Shown here: one piece after another, positions 11,919-21,863 of the stretch
Layout of the letters: each line of letters starts with the position of its first letter
How positions within the stretch are numbered: position 1 is the stretch's first letter
Source of the DNA: Amphibalanus amphitrite
Lineage: Eukaryota > Arthropoda > Thecostraca > Balanomorpha > Balanidae
DNA length: 64,000 nucleotides
Assembly: GCF_019059575.1 (NCBI RefSeq)
Contig: NW_024881518.1
Location: 434,001-498,000, forward strand
Direction of reading: 5' to 3'
Made by a program: the position numbers and the translations under genes
Notes under the pieces: generated by a model
Databases searched by the model: none
What the model saw: the letters and a program-made list of their open reading frames with translations, nothing else
Told to the model about the DNA's origin: nothing

Positions 11919-14900
11919 CGTTGGGAGTCCCGGCGTTCCGCTGTGTCAGCTCTGCCGTCTCTCTGGCCAGCCCTCCCTCCTGCTGGGCCGGCCATCCGAC
12001 TCCGCTGAGGTGGGCTTCCTCCATCTGTGCTATACAGCGCAGCATCTCCGGCCACGGCCGGCTGAGGAAGTTGCCGTCCCGCAGCGCCAGCAGGATCAGC
12101 ATCTTGACCGTGTCCATGTCCCTGGCCTTGATCTCGGCGTCGCCGGCGCTGGCGGAGGCCAGGGCGAAACGGGCCAGCGTCTGTAGGTAGGCGTCACGCT
12201 CCATCTGTGGGATGGAGGAGGCATGATGTGGCGAGAGGGACACGATGAATAGCTCCATACAAGGGCGTAGCTTTTTCTTAATTTAGACATTACCTTGTGG
12301 GTGTGATTGTGCTTGAGAGTGTAACCTTTAATAACCTTGGCTTCGCAATAGTGTGGGTTGTTTGGGAGCCAGCCGTGGCGGACCCCAACTGTTGCAGTCT
12401 ATACCTGCATCTGGAACAGGCAGTGGGCCCTTACCTGCATCTGGAACACGCAAGGAGCCCGTACCTGCATCTGGAACACGCAGGGAGCCCGTACCTGCAT
12501 CTGTAACACGCACGGAGCCCTTACCTGCATCTGGAACACGCAGGGAGCCCTTACCTGCATCTGGAACACGCAGGGAGCCCGTACCTGCATCTGGAACACA
12601 CAGGGAGCCCGTACCTGCATCTGGAACACGTAGGGAGCCCTTACCTGCATCTGGAACACGCAGGGAGCCCGTACCTGCATCTGGAACACACAGGGAGCCC
12701 GTACCTGCATCTAGAACACGCAGGGAGCCCGTACCTGCATCTGGAACACGTAGGGAGCCCTTACCTGTATCTGGAACACGCAGGGAGCCCGTACCTGCAT
12801 CTGGAACACACGGAGCCCGTACCTGCATCTGGAACACGCAGGGAGCCCGTACCTGCATCTGGAACACGTAGGGAGCCCTTACCTGCATCTGGAACACGCA
12901 GGGAGCCCGTACCTGCATCTGTAACACGCAGGGAGCCCTTACCTGCATCTGGAACACGCAGGGAGCCCGTACCTGCATCTGTAACACGCAGGGAGCCCGT
13001 ACCTGCATCTGTAACACGCAGGGAGCCCGTACCTGCATCTGTAACACGCAGGGAGCCCTTACCTGCATCTGGAACACGCAGGGAGCCCGTACCTGCATCT
13101 GGAACACGCAGGGAACCCGTACCTGCATCTGGAACACGCAGGGAGCCCGTACCTGCATCTGGAACACGCAGGGAGCCCGTACCTGCATCTGTAACACGCA
13201 GGGAGCCCGTACCTGCATCTGTAACACGCAGGGAGCCCGTACCTGCATCTGTAACACGCAGGGAGCCCTTACCTGCATCTGGAACACGCAGGGAGCCCGT
13301 ACCTGCATCTGGAACACGCAGGGAACCCGTACCTGCATCTGGAACACGCAGGGAGCCCGTACCTGCATCTGGAACACGCAGGGAGCCCGTACCTGCATCT
13401 GGAACACGCAGGCGATGTGGATGGCGCAGCGGACGCCGTCCAGACAGAGGTCGTCCACCTCGGCGCCCTCGCCGTCCTGCAGGCCCGTGCTAAACGCCGC
13501 CAGCACCGGCGCCCAGGCCAGCTGGAACATGGGCCGCACGTGCTCCACGTGCGTGGCGCACGTGAACTCGGCCTGCACGTGGCTGGCGGCCTCCATCAGC
13601 GACCTGGCCGCCATCGACATCTGCTCCATCTCCAGGTTGAACAGGAGCCGGCGCTGCTTCTCGTTCTGGGCCACTGCCGGTACAGTTTATGGTGCCGGTC
13701 GGGAAACGAGTCGCAGAGCCTCAACCCGCACCCCTCGAGGATGGTATTGGATGTTACCCTCGCCTTTTCATTATATGAAGTGTTACAGAATAATTAAATG
13801 TCACTTGTCTTGCCACATAAAAAACAAGTTGATATTTAAACTAAAATTTCGTCGCAACCTTAGCTCGATATTATTTAGCAGGGTTACAGGCTACTGACCC
13901 TGTCTGCCAGGTCTGGCGCACGGTATGACCCTCATCTTGATGGCGTTGCCGGCGATGTCGTCGTATATTCTCGTCAGGTAGAGAGGCGGCAGGTCCTCTC
14001 CGCCGTTGATCCCGCGGTTCATCCGGATGTACTGCTCCATGGTGATTTTGTGCTGCGAGAGAGGGGGAGCATGATATCGAAAACGATACCGTTACTTCAT
14101 CTTCATATACCCTTTGTAAATCGTCAGTCCCTCAATGCCATAATGGGGAAAATGCAGTTTCTCGTACCTTGACATGGGCGCTGTGCAGATCAGTAGTCAG
14201 CATGATGATGGAAAATGCCAGCACGTAGGCTGTGTCTGGACTGGTGAACAACTCCTGGCTGCGAACAGATTATGTATACTTTTCAATTGTCTGCGATATT
14301 GATTATGCTGTTTATTGAAATGTTTTAGCGATGTTCAGAATTAGCATTCATACTGCTGAACTAATAATTTCTATTTTTAGTGTCAGAACATAAAGCACTT
14401 TCAAGTGTTATTTCAGACAATCCCTTTTCATTATGGGCTATCACGATGCACGACTGCGACTAAAATTTCGCTACAATGAGTTAAGTGTTTCGCTTCTCAC
14501 TACACTTGCGTGCCAGTACAGCACTCACTCGGGATTGCACTCGCAGTATTTGCTCGCGAACTTTTCCATCAGTCGATCGATCTTCTGCGCCTCGCCTGGG
14601 AGTCTGAAACCGTCCAGGAACTGGCGTAGTGCCGCCAGAAATTCGCAGCCGACAAAGTCCAGACGATCCACGTGTTACGGGCGGCTGTGACCGCCCGTTG
14701 TGGCATGCCTGGCGCCGCCCGTGGCGCCTCCCCGGCTGGCCGCGCCCGGCGCCGCCCCTGCCGCGTGGCCCTCGGGCGGGGTCGAGGGCTGGCGCTGGCT
14801 GGGCGGTCGGCGGCCCGGGAGAGGCAGGGAGACCGTGGTTACGAGCGGTTGGCTCTGTGGTTCTTGTTTGGGCCTCTGCCGATAATACAGTAAAGCATCG

Positions 14901-17900
14901 AGTCTGAGTGTGTTCAGCTCCCGCAACATTTGGCGCGGCAACATTTGGACCCTCCCTCCAATCGCCCAGGCGCAAGCCAGTGACGCGACGCTGTCGGCTC
15001 TCCGAAGAGCACACGAGAGGAAGGAGAAGCCAAGGCCTGCAGCGTTCGCTGGGTGGGGAGTGCTGCGAAAACACTGGAGCAAGGTGCGCGTCATGAATGG
15101 AGTAATCGGCATTGCCTCGGGTCGACAGTTCCAGGCGGCGGTGCCTCAAACTGAACGGGCCGAGATCATCCGACTGGCGCATGATGATCCATCGAGCGGG
15201 CACATGGGTCGCAGACGGACCATCGCCCGGGTGAAGACTCGATTCGTCTGGCCGGGGATGAATGAGGACATCCGGAGCTTCTGTGCCTCGTGCACGCCGT
15301 GTCAGCGGCGGTACAGACCGGCACCCAAAAGACGAGCACCGATGGTTACCGGGGTTACCTCACGACCCTTCCAGAGAATAGCCATGGACATCACGGAGAT
15401 GCCTGTGTCGAGAAGAGGCAACCGATATGTGCTCGTGATCATGGATTACTTCTCAAAGTTCGTACGAATCTTCCCGATGCCGAATCAGAAGACAGAAACG
15501 GTGATGGAGGCACTCCTTCACTGGGTTCAGGAGCTTGGTGTTCCCGAGAGGCTTCACACAGATCAGGGCGCTCAATTCGAATCTCTGATGATGCGTGAGC
15601 TGTATCAGAGGCTCGGCATCCACAAGACTAGAACAACGCCTTATCATCCTGAGAGCGACGGGATGGTGGAGCGCTTCATGAGGACCCTGAAAGACATGGT
15701 GTCGAAATACATCGACAGCCAGGGCCTTGACTGGGACGAAAGTACCAGATCATACGCCATGGCCTACAATTCTTCCCTCCACGAAACCACCGGTCACACA
15801 CCTTTCTACATGATCCATGGCTTTGAGCCTCGGTTGCCTCTGGATGTAATGTACGGAACCGATGAAGTCGCAATACCAGCTGAAACCTTCCTGAACAAAC
15901 GGCTGAAGAACATGAAGCGGGTCTTCGCACAGGTGAGGAGAGCCTCCTCCCAATCAGCTGCTCGAATGGCGGTTCGCCATGACAGCAAACTCAATTTTAC
16001 CGCGTACCCAACGGGCTTGAAGGTGTGGGTACGAGACCACACTGCCGCTGTGGGAGGAAAACCGAAGCTGGGTCTGCCGTTTAAAGGACCGGTGACCATC
16101 GTCGAGAGAAGAGGCACACCGGGGGAGGAAGTTACCTACCGGATACAGGACGTCCGCGGCAAGACACGCGTCGTGCACCACAACGACCTCAAGGAGTTCA
16201 TCCCTCGTCGGACCGACTTGCAGCCAGTTCAGGATCCGAGTGGTCCAAATGGACGTGGTGAGGCCGTGGGGGTGGATCCCGTGAGCGACTGTGGTAACGA
16301 GCATGGCGTTCTGCTCGAGGTGCCGCTAATGCACTTACTCGGGAGAGCTGGCCCATCTGGTGATGTGGGCGTCGCTCAGAGGGGAATGTTGCCGCCAATG
16401 TCATACGTGACCAGATCAGGCCGAGTATCGCGACCACCTGAAAGGTTCCAGGCGGGACTATGAGTGTGGTGGAGGTGGTGAAGGCTGTGATTGTGTATAT
16501 AGTTGTAATGTAAATAGCGTGTCGTAAGTGTCGCATTGTTCAATGTATGATTGTTTCCGTGAGGGGGGAGGGGTGTTACGGGCGGCTGTGACCGCCCGTT
16601 GTGGCATGCCTGGCGCCGCCCGTGGCGCCTCCCCGGCTGGCCGCGCCCGGCGCCGCCCCTGCCGCGTGGCCCTCGGGCGGGGTCGAGGGCTGGCGCTGGC
16701 TGGGCGGTCGGCGGCCCGGGAGAGGCAGGGAGACCGTGGTTACGAGCGGTTGGCTCTGTGGTTCTTGTTTGGGCCTCTGCCGATAATACAGTAAAGCATC
16801 GAGTCTGAGTGTGTTCAGCTCCCGCAACACACGTACGCTTCCATCACCTGGAGAGAATGGACACGCAAGGATGGGAGCGGTTAGGCGTTTGATGCTCTCA
16901 GCTGTCAACCGCCGCGCTGGTGAACCGCGCAGACCTGCACAATTTGTCTTCGAACTGTGCAACAACCCGTCAGCCTTAACGCCTGACACTAGCCTCCGAG
17001 TTTTGACCCTTGGATCATGGCTCCCTTGAATCATTCCTGACCAGCCGCTGGCCCTAACCCCTGGCCTCTCCTGCTGCTACCGACCTGCTGCTGGTCGGGC
17101 CCCCTGGCCTCTCCTGCTGCTGACCAGCCGCTGGCCCTGGCCCCCTGGCCTCTCCTGCTGCTACCGACCTGCTGCTGGTCGGGCCCCCTGGCCTCTCCTG
17201 CTGCTGACCAGCCGCTGGCCCTGGCCCCCTGGCCTCTCCTGCTGCTGACCTGCTGCTGGTCGGGCTCGCCGAGGAAGTCTCCCAGCACGGTCCGGTCTAG
17301 CCGGTGATCCTCGTGGAAAAACGCCGCGATCGAGTCCGGTGTGTCCTTCAGGAGACCCTGACGCTGCAGGAACGCCAGGCCGCGCTTCGGCTTCCGATTA
17401 AACCTTTGGGATGAGACACAGTGAGTCAGTGAAAACTCACTTGAACTGCTTCCGTCATGGCCGGTCTGACAGCAAAGTGCTGGATTATATATGAGAGGGC
17501 TAGAATTTGTGCTTTGATAATTAATTAGTGCTTATTGATAAGCCTGATATTATTATATATAAAAATAAGATTGCTTTTAAAGTATGTGCTTAAAGTCTGG
17601 GTGTCAAAAGGTTTGGGTGTAAAACAATATTTACAAGACCTCGATAAATAGCCAAAAGGACTATCTAGTTACTTCGACGTGTGATCCTTTGCTTTCACCG
17701 TTGCATGGACCTTGGGTTATTTTGTCTGACCGTTCCGCCGTTTTGTAAACAACTCCTGATTACCGATGGCCACGTCGTTATCGACTTACCTATTTTTTTT
17801 TTTTTACACGATGAACACGAATCACACTGTGACCGGGCCAAGTCGATTGTCTAGCTCACAAACACTGTGAAGACGGAATCTTATCGTCTGATCTCTACCG

Positions 17901-18341
17901 AGAAGTTATGTCACCGAATGGTAAAGGCTAGTGATATTTATGGAGACCTGTTTTCGGGAATGTGTAGGCGTCACGAAATGTTAGACAACGGTAAACAGCG
18001 TCGAAAACGCTGAACATGGACGGTTTCGTGTTGCCTGGCAAGGACAGCTCACGGATCGCCCGAGTCATGCAGTTCCAGAGAAATTGCGTGCAAGCGATAC
18101 AGTATCCAGCCGGGCAACGGTAAAAACATCTGAAAACAATCGGCTGTCGGTGAGGGCAGAACAGGGCGACTCACATGTCGATGCCCTGCTCCCAGGTGTC
18201 CTTGATCTGCTTGAGCGACTCGTACGCCTCCGGTGTATGGTCTGAGAGGCTGAGTTCGCTGCCGCGTGTGGACAGGGTGCCGGGGGTGGCCGGGGCCGGC
18301 TCCTCGGTCCAGTCCCGCTCCGAATCTGCCGACGGCTGTGA
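11919..18341 (-). CDS. ARFGEF: ARFGEF1/2 (BIG, Sec71) Arf guanine-exchange factor, central part, one exon split by an LTR element
   Basis: Exons in transcript order: 18341-18175, 17403-17250, 16847-14529 (interrupted by a 2.16 kb LTR element), 14258-14168, 14052-13899, 13673-13393, and 12204 to about 11919. All phases agree. They encode the linker ending EQGIDM, the Sec7 domain starting [16 protein letters not shown] with the glutamic-finger motif [12 protein letters not shown] and motif 2 [11 protein letters not shown], then the segment [15 protein letters not shown] typical of BIG proteins, and the start of HDS1 ([13 protein letters not shown]). BIG proteins activate class I Arfs at the trans-Golgi and endosomes. 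Neither the N-terminal DCB/HUS part nor the C-terminal HDS2-4 part is found. The gene may have very large introns, continue outside the window around the opposite-strand SNX gene, or be a broken duplicate. The last exon's donor (GTGGGT at 11918) is tentative. Confidence 0.88.
12401..13413 (-). repeat. 30 bp minisatellite of repeated 5' splice sites at an ARFGEF exon end
   Basis: About 33 copies of a 30 bp unit start inside the exon and run into the intron. Read on the minus strand, each copy contains TGCGTGTTCCAGATGCAG followed by GTACGGGCTCCC. This is the last six codons of the exon (CVFQMQ) plus its donor site. Because 30 is divisible by three, the first nineteen or so copies keep the reading frame (ten residues per unit). 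A copy two bases short at about 12810-12830 shifts the rest. Variant positions recur every seven units (GGGAACCC at 13111 and 13321), showing higher-order duplication. Confidence 0.93.
14673..14928 (+). repeat. Left LTR of the Gypsy-type element
   Basis: 256 bp, TG...CA ends, identical to the right LTR. The bases after it (TTTGGCGCGGCAAC) occupy the primer-binding-site position. Confidence 0.93.
15093..16463 (+). CDS. Integrase of Gypsy-type element (only remaining coding part)
   Basis: The frame is open from 14910 with the first ATG at 15093, ending at TGA 16461-16463. In order it contains an H2C2 zinc-binding region ([10 protein letters not shown], then CASCTPC), a catalytic core with the three acidic residues in [19 protein letters not shown] and [11 protein letters not shown], and a basic C-terminal part ending near [11 protein letters not shown]. 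It inserts retrotransposon cDNA into chromosomes. The reading frame is undamaged, in line with a young insertion. The upstream fusion sequence retains the spacer that normally joins RNase H to integrase, so the deletion removed gag through RNase H. Confidence 0.88.
   Translation: MNGVIGIASGRQFQAAVPQTERAEIIRLAHDDPSSGHMGRRRTIARVKTRFVWPGMNEDIRSFCASCTPCQRRYRPAPKRRAPMVTGVTSRPFQRIAMDITEMPVSRRGNRYVLVIMDYFSKFVRIFPMPNQKTETVMEALLHWVQELGVPERLHTDQGAQFESLMMRELYQRLGIHKTRTTPYHPESDGMVERFMRTLKDMVSKYIDSQGLDWDESTRSYAMAYNSSLHETTGHTPFYMIHGFEPRLPLDVMYGTDEVAIPAETFLNKRLKNMKRVFAQVRRASSQSAARMAVRHDSKLNFTAYPTGLKVWVRDHTAAVGGKPKLGLPFKGPVTIVERRGTPGEEVTYRIQDVRGKTRVVHHNDLKEFIPRRTDLQPVQDPSGPNGRGEAVGVDPVSDCGNEHGVLLEVPLMHLLGRAGPSGDVGVAQRGMLPPMSYVTRSGRVSRPPERFQAGL
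16574..16829 (+). repeat. Right LTR of the Gypsy-type element
   Basis: 256 bp, identical to the left LTR, preceded by a polypurine tract and followed by the CACG target duplication. Confidence 0.93.
17038..17262 (-). repeat. Composite minisatellite repeating the ARFGEF Sec7 exon end and donor
   Basis: On the minus strand the exon ends GACCAGCAGCAG followed by GTCAGC. That junction recurs twice further into the intron as GACCAGCAGCAG-GTCGGT, alternating with CCAGCGGCTGGTCAGCAG blocks and AGGAGAGGCCAGGGG linkers. The spacings keep the frame (PDQQQ recurs after 27 and then 28 residues). Later donor copies could therefore lengthen the Sec7 domain without a frameshift. Confidence 0.82.
17404..18174. 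other. ARFGEF intron
   Basis: AT-rich, with no coding sequence recognised. A T-rich run is at 17790-17802. Confidence 0.5.
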
Positions 18342-18556
18342 CTGTGTTAACGAGTATCAGAGTCAACTTGGCCTTATGACAAGTATGAATATCTGCCGTA
18401 CAGAGATGCATTTTAGGAGGGTATGTTTTTCAATGCTTTTAGAGAAGCGCATCAATGAATGGCTATCGCTAACCGATATCCTGATCTGGCGCACAAGTGT
18501 CGACTGTCGTGTGTCGGTCCAACTGCACGTTTCGTGTCAGATGTACAACTTTACGA

Positions 18557-19033
18557 GTCTTTGTACTCCCACATGCTTCTGTACGTTGAACGCTTTATTG
18601 TACACAAAAATGAAAGACATAAAGGGAAGGATACATTGAAAGGCAAACAAAGGAAAAAGATAGAAACAGAAGGAATGGCACAAAACACAGCCTTGCGCGC
18701 ATGCAGCAAAGTGGGGTTTCTGCAAGCAGAGACAGCACATAACACAGTCAATGACACAGAAGTTAATGAGCGATGACCATTGACAGAAAAAGAGAAAATG
18801 AAGATGGCAACAACCAATGATAAGCAAACATATGAAAAAGTAGATCATATGCAAAGTAAAGCGTTACCGAAGTTTCCGCTCCCAGTTCATGCCAGTCTCA
18901 GCATAGCAGTCTCAGCATGCCATCTCATCATGCCAGCTTGTCAGTTCAAGCACACACAGTTAATATTTATACATGTCTGTCAGTGCAAGACCTGAGAAAA
19001 GAGAAACCTCAGTAAGACTTGGTGGTCGCAACA
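18557..19033 (-). repeat. 3' LTR of BEL/Pao element
   Basis: 477 bp copy matching 25615-26091 apart from a handful of substitutions. Confidence 0.88.
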
Positions 19034-19781
19034 CTCCCCCCAGTGCTTATCCTAGGCCTGAGGAGAACACTAACTGGAGCGACCATCGTTGATTATTCAC
19101 CGTTCAGCTCAATGACCGCCGAAAACTTACGCTAGACACATTAACTCAAAATACGCACGAACGCACGCGTCAAGCACTGCACATTTCAGAGAAAAGCAGA
19201 TATCGCACAGCAGCTTTAGCGTCCAGCACTCAGCCTCCATGCACTGTCACCTGGGCCTTGGTCACCTGCCCGTTCTCCGGCCAGTCACTCAGATATCGTA
19301 CAGACGCACCGCGCCGGCGAACCGTAACGCCGAAACCGTGCGCAAACTATAGAGTCCATCATCCGCTACACCTCTCCACTCAGCGTTCGCCCGAGCAGCT
19401 CACGCAGTCGCCCTCGCCAGGCAGACGTCTCTCCCCAGCCTCGCATCCTCCGCTCAGCGGCCAGAGCTCAGGAGACCCCGTCGGTGGCGGGCCAGGTCTC
19501 GGAACCAGTCCCGAGCACACAGCCGATCACAGGTCCAGCGCAGCACGCCGCCACCCCTCAGCTCCAGGACGCGGCCATGCAGTACGTCAGCAGCCCGAGC
19601 CTTCTCCAGGTCGAGCATCGAGCAGTACGCTGGGCGCATCGTGTCAGTGCCAATGGATGAGGTACTGTTTAACAGGTAAGACAGGGGGCAGGACGGTACT
19701 TGAATAGGGCTAGGATAAACAGCGCCTAGCACAGAACTTTCACTCTTCTTGACTTTCATTCTCGCTTTCACGGCCGTTTGC

Positions 19782-21863
19782 TCAGTTTCTTCCCTGAACG
19801 CAGCTTTCTAAAAAGCATATCTTGTTCGCTGGTCGTCGATAGGTAGATCCGCTGGAGGTCTGCACTGTCACAGTCCGGACACGACCATCATCTCCCGGAG
19901 AAACTTCCGTGACCTTGGCCAGCGGCCAGCATCCTCGTGGTGACCCTTGCTCGACCATGAGCACGATATCTCCAACTTGCAGATCACGATCTTCATGAAC
20001 CCATTTCTTCCTCTGGATGAGCATGGGCAGGTATTCACGCTGCCAGCGGCGCCAGAGCTGGTTGGCCAGAACCTGGGATTGCCGCCATTTCCCTCGACCC
20101 AACGCATCACCATCAGTGAACATCCCTGGAGGAAAGGCAGCCTGAGGGCTACCCAGAACGAAATGGTTGGGCGTGAGAGGCTCAGGGTCATTGATGTCCG
20201 AACTCACGTAAGTGAGTGGGCGACTGTTGATGGTGAATTCTACTTCCACCAGCGCGGTGTGCAGTACGTCCTCACTGACACACTGGTTGCCCAACACCAC
20301 TCGCAAAGCGCGTTTGACCATCGCCACCAACCTCTCCCAAACACCGCCCATGTGGCTGGCGGTGGGAGGGTTAAAACGCCACTCGATGTGTCGCTGACTA
20401 AGTTCGTCGGTGATCTGTGCCTGATTCCACGCATCCAGACAACTCCTGAGGTCCTTTTCACCTGCGACCAGATTCGTGCCATTATCTGACCAAATGACAC
20501 GCGGACGCCCCCGGCGGGCAAAGAAGCGCCGGAGGGCCATGAGGAACCCATCTGTATCCATCGAGCTCACAAGCTCCAAGTGCAACGCACGCGTCGCCAG
20601 GCAGGTGATGAGCAGCACATAGCGCTTTTCGGTCTTGCGGAACTTCCGAACGGGGAGTGGGCCACAGTAGTCAAGGCCAACACATGCAAACGGTCGAGAC
20701 ATGTCAAACCGACTCGCCGGTAGGTCCGCCATCATTGGAGTCGGGGGCTGCGCACTTCTCCTCCTGCAGTACGCACAGTTGTAGATGAGCTTTCTTGTTA
20801 CTGATCTTGCCTTGGGTATCCAGTAGTGAAGCCGCAGTTCACTGAGCGTCTGCTCCAGACCTGCGTGCAGTGCCCGTCTGTGGACATCGGTGACGATCAG
20901 TCTGATCACGTCATCGTTCCTACTGATGAGGAGAGGATGACGACAGGTCTCAGCCAGTGGGGCATTACGGAGACGTCCCCTCGCTCGGAGCAGTCCCCGC
21001 TCGTCGACATACGGGGAGAGATGGAGAAGCGTGCTGTCCTTCGGCAGCCGAGATCCACTGGCGACAGCTTGCAGTTCGGCATGGTACGCCGCCCGTTGGA
21101 GCTCTCTGAGGACGAACACCTCAGCTGACTGGACCTCAGCCGACGTAAGAGCTCCACTTACACGGCTGTCTTTACTCCGCCTGGCGTTCTCGCAGAATCG
21201 CAGCACCCAAGCCACCGTGCGTTTGTACTTCACCCACGATGAGTACCGGGAAGGATCCACCAGTGGCCCCTCGCTGCTCTGTGCTGCAAATACTGCTTCA
21301 TTTGGAGTCTTCATTTCTGCGTCTTCTGCGCTTTGCGTTGACGTGACGCGTTCCGGAGGCCATTCTTCACGATCCTTGGTCAAGAACTCGGGGCCCGACC
21401 ACCACAGTGAGCATGTCTGGAGGTCCGGGCCTGACATCCCGCGAGAGCAAACGTCTGCTGGATTGAGCTCACCGGGAACATGGTGCCACTGCTCAGTCTC
21501 TGATGAATCTTGTATTTCTGCGATCCTGTTGGCGACGAAAGTGTGGAACCGACGACTTTCGTTTCTTAAGAACCGCAGCACCACAGAGCTGTCGGTCCAC
21601 AGGAAGATTTCATCGAGACTGCACGTGAGCTCTCCTTTGACGAAGTTGGCCAGCCTCACCCCCAACACAGCAGCCTGCAGCTCAAGGCGAACAATTGTCA
21701 ATTGCTTCAAGGGAGCGAGACGAGTCCGTGACATGATGAAGGAGGTGGTTCGTGCCGTCGGCACATGACATCCTGAGGTATGCGACTGCACCAAAGGCCT
21801 TTTGGGATGCGTCACAAAAGATGTGAAGCTCTCGACCTGTGACTTCACCATCCGGCGGAACAT
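19782..21863 (-). pseudogene. BEL/Pao RNase H and integrase region
   Basis: The frame is open for 693 codons. RNase H-like sequence comes first (LTIVRLELQAAVLGVRL, FLWTDSSVVLRFL), then the integrase zinc-binding region (HAGLEQTLSE and CAYCRR) and a core with GLDYCGPLPV, WSDNGTNLV and GGVWERLV carrying the three acidic residues. It ends in a short DUF-like tail (VGDIVLMVEQGSPRGCW). Its start overlaps the previous frame by about 180 bases, so a frame break separates it from reverse transcriptase. Confidence 0.87.

Larger units (their letters stand above)
14673..16829 (+). mobile_element. Gypsy-type LTR retrotransposon, internally deleted, inserted in an ARFGEF exon
   Basis: LTRs at 14673-14928 and 16574-16829 are 256 bp each and identical by eye, start TGTTACGG and end GCAACA. 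A 4 bp target duplication CACG flanks the element (14669-14672 and 16830-16833). A polypurine tract (GAGGGGGGAGGGG, 16561-16573) precedes the right LTR. Only an integrase region is left inside; gag, protease and reverse transcriptase are absent. It lies antisense to the host gene, between the codons for Val and Asp of the Sec7 domain. Confidence 0.95.

Noticed and set aside
12328-13674. 448-codon minus-strand ORF as one protein
   Set aside because: Only the first 93 codons are the ARFGEF exon. The rest is read-through of the minisatellite, possible only if inner donors are used.
14481-15203. Arg/Pro-rich ORFs covering the LTRs on both strands
   Set aside because: The same peptides appear at 16528-17034 because the LTR is repeated. 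They are GC-rich LTR sequence without protein-like character.
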